A stretch of DNA of 64,000 nt from Planococcus soli. GTDB taxonomy: Bacteria > Bacillota > Bacilli > Bacillales_A > Planococcaceae. The stretch covers positions 20,790 to 84,789 of the forward strand of contig NZ_WXYN01000046.1 in NCBI RefSeq assembly GCF_016881065.1, in the 5' to 3' direction. Positions 63,876 to 64,000 of this stretch are shown piece after piece. The position numbers were made by a program, and so were the translations under genes. The notes beneath the pieces are model-generated. The model did no database searches and had not been told where the DNA came from. It saw only the letters and a program-made list of their open reading frames with translations. Positions within the stretch are counted from its first letter, which is position 1. Each line of letters opens with the position of its first letter.

Positions 63876-64000
63876 ATGACATCGTCAAAAGGTTTAGAAG
63901 GTGTAGTAGCAACCCAATCCGCCATCAGCTCGATCATTGATGACACACTTACATACGTCGGCTACGATATTGATGACCTGGCTGTCAACGCCAGCTTTGA
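63876..64000 (+). CDS. citZ: citrate synthase CitZ, 5' part only
   Basis: The first 41 codons are in the window. The N-terminus MTSSKGLEGVVATQSAISSI matches the Bacillales type II citrate synthase start (GLEGVVA...SSI.D..LTYVGY.IDDL). ATG 63876 follows GAAGGAG. Position after fxsA equals B. subtilis, where citZ heads the citZ-icd-mdh operon. A promoter and a cre-like site lie upstream, with a CATCATTC/GAATGATG hairpin (63819-63848) in the leader. Confidence 0.93.
   Translation, partial: MTSSKGLEGVVATQSAISSIIDDTLTYVGYDIDDLAVNASF

Overview
The window is a gene-dense, almost wholly chromosomal core stretch from a low-to-mid GC Gram-positive bacterium of the order Bacillales. Gene content and order follow the 'yt-' region of Bacillus subtilis (ytoP-ytpP-ytpQ-ytpR-sftA-murC-ytxGHJ-aroA-ccpA-acuCBA/acsA-tyrS; rpsD-ytsP-hisJ-ezrA-nifS-thiI; sppA-yteJ-tpx-ytxK; ald; ytkL-ytoI-ytpI-nrnA-dnaE-accDA-pfkA-pyk-fxsA-citZ). 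Protein style, insertions and the missing ackA point to the Planococcaceae (Planococcus-like) rather than Bacillus itself; this genus call is an inference.

Layout: (1) 1-8.5 kb: end of a PepSY/YtzB-like gene, M42 peptidase, NTPase, lipoprotein, thioredoxin, YtpQ/YtpR, the SftA chromosome translocase and MurC. (2) 8.5-12.7 kb: ytxGHJ stress operon behind a sigma-B promoter, DAHP synthase/chorismate mutase and CcpA. (3) 12.8-17.2 kb: acuABC facing divergently from acetyl-CoA synthetase acsA, the acetate/acetyl-CoA node. (4) 17.2-25.9 kb: a class A penicillin-binding protein, tyrosine T-box + tyrS, a sigma-B-type stress gene, an orphan cytosolic BtuF-like protein, an RsbR paralogue with its own sigma-B-type promoter, and rpsD. 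(5) 25.9-34.8 kb: cys/met PLP lyase with a cre site, fRMsr, hisJ, ezrA, cysteine desulfurase + thiI, and an acyl-CoA synthetase. (6) 34.8-43.4 kb: RarD, SppA, RDD proteins, thiol peroxidase, YtxK, a small basic protein, a Cys-rich pentapeptide protein, a tyrosine T-box controlling an NhaC-family transporter, UspA and YjdM. (7) 43.5-51.5 kb: preQ1 riboswitch + queCDE, a lipoprotein, an oxidoreductase, VOC and UspA proteins, alanine dehydrogenase, Xaa-Pro peptidase, YtkL. (8) 51.5-64 kb: a hairpin repeat cluster, YtoI, YtpI, NrnA, DnaE, a GntR regulator overlapping accDA, pfkA-pyk, FxsA and the start of citZ.

Functional threads: central carbon metabolism (pfkA, pyk, citZ, acsA, accDA, CcpA with two candidate cre sites), sulfur transfer (cysteine desulfurase/ThiI), tRNA modification (queCDE, thiI), sigma-B stress response (three good promoter matches, each ahead of a stress-type gene), and tyrosine homeostasis (two T-boxes with the same UAC specifier). 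I saw no prophage, insertion sequence, CRISPR array, tRNA or rRNA. No wholly new multi-gene system is evident. The most unusual signals are a thiol peroxidase lacking its resolving cysteine, a DnaE with an eroded PHP domain, a structured intergenic repeat cluster, a degenerate 21-bp tandem repeat, and the T-box-controlled NhaC transporter.
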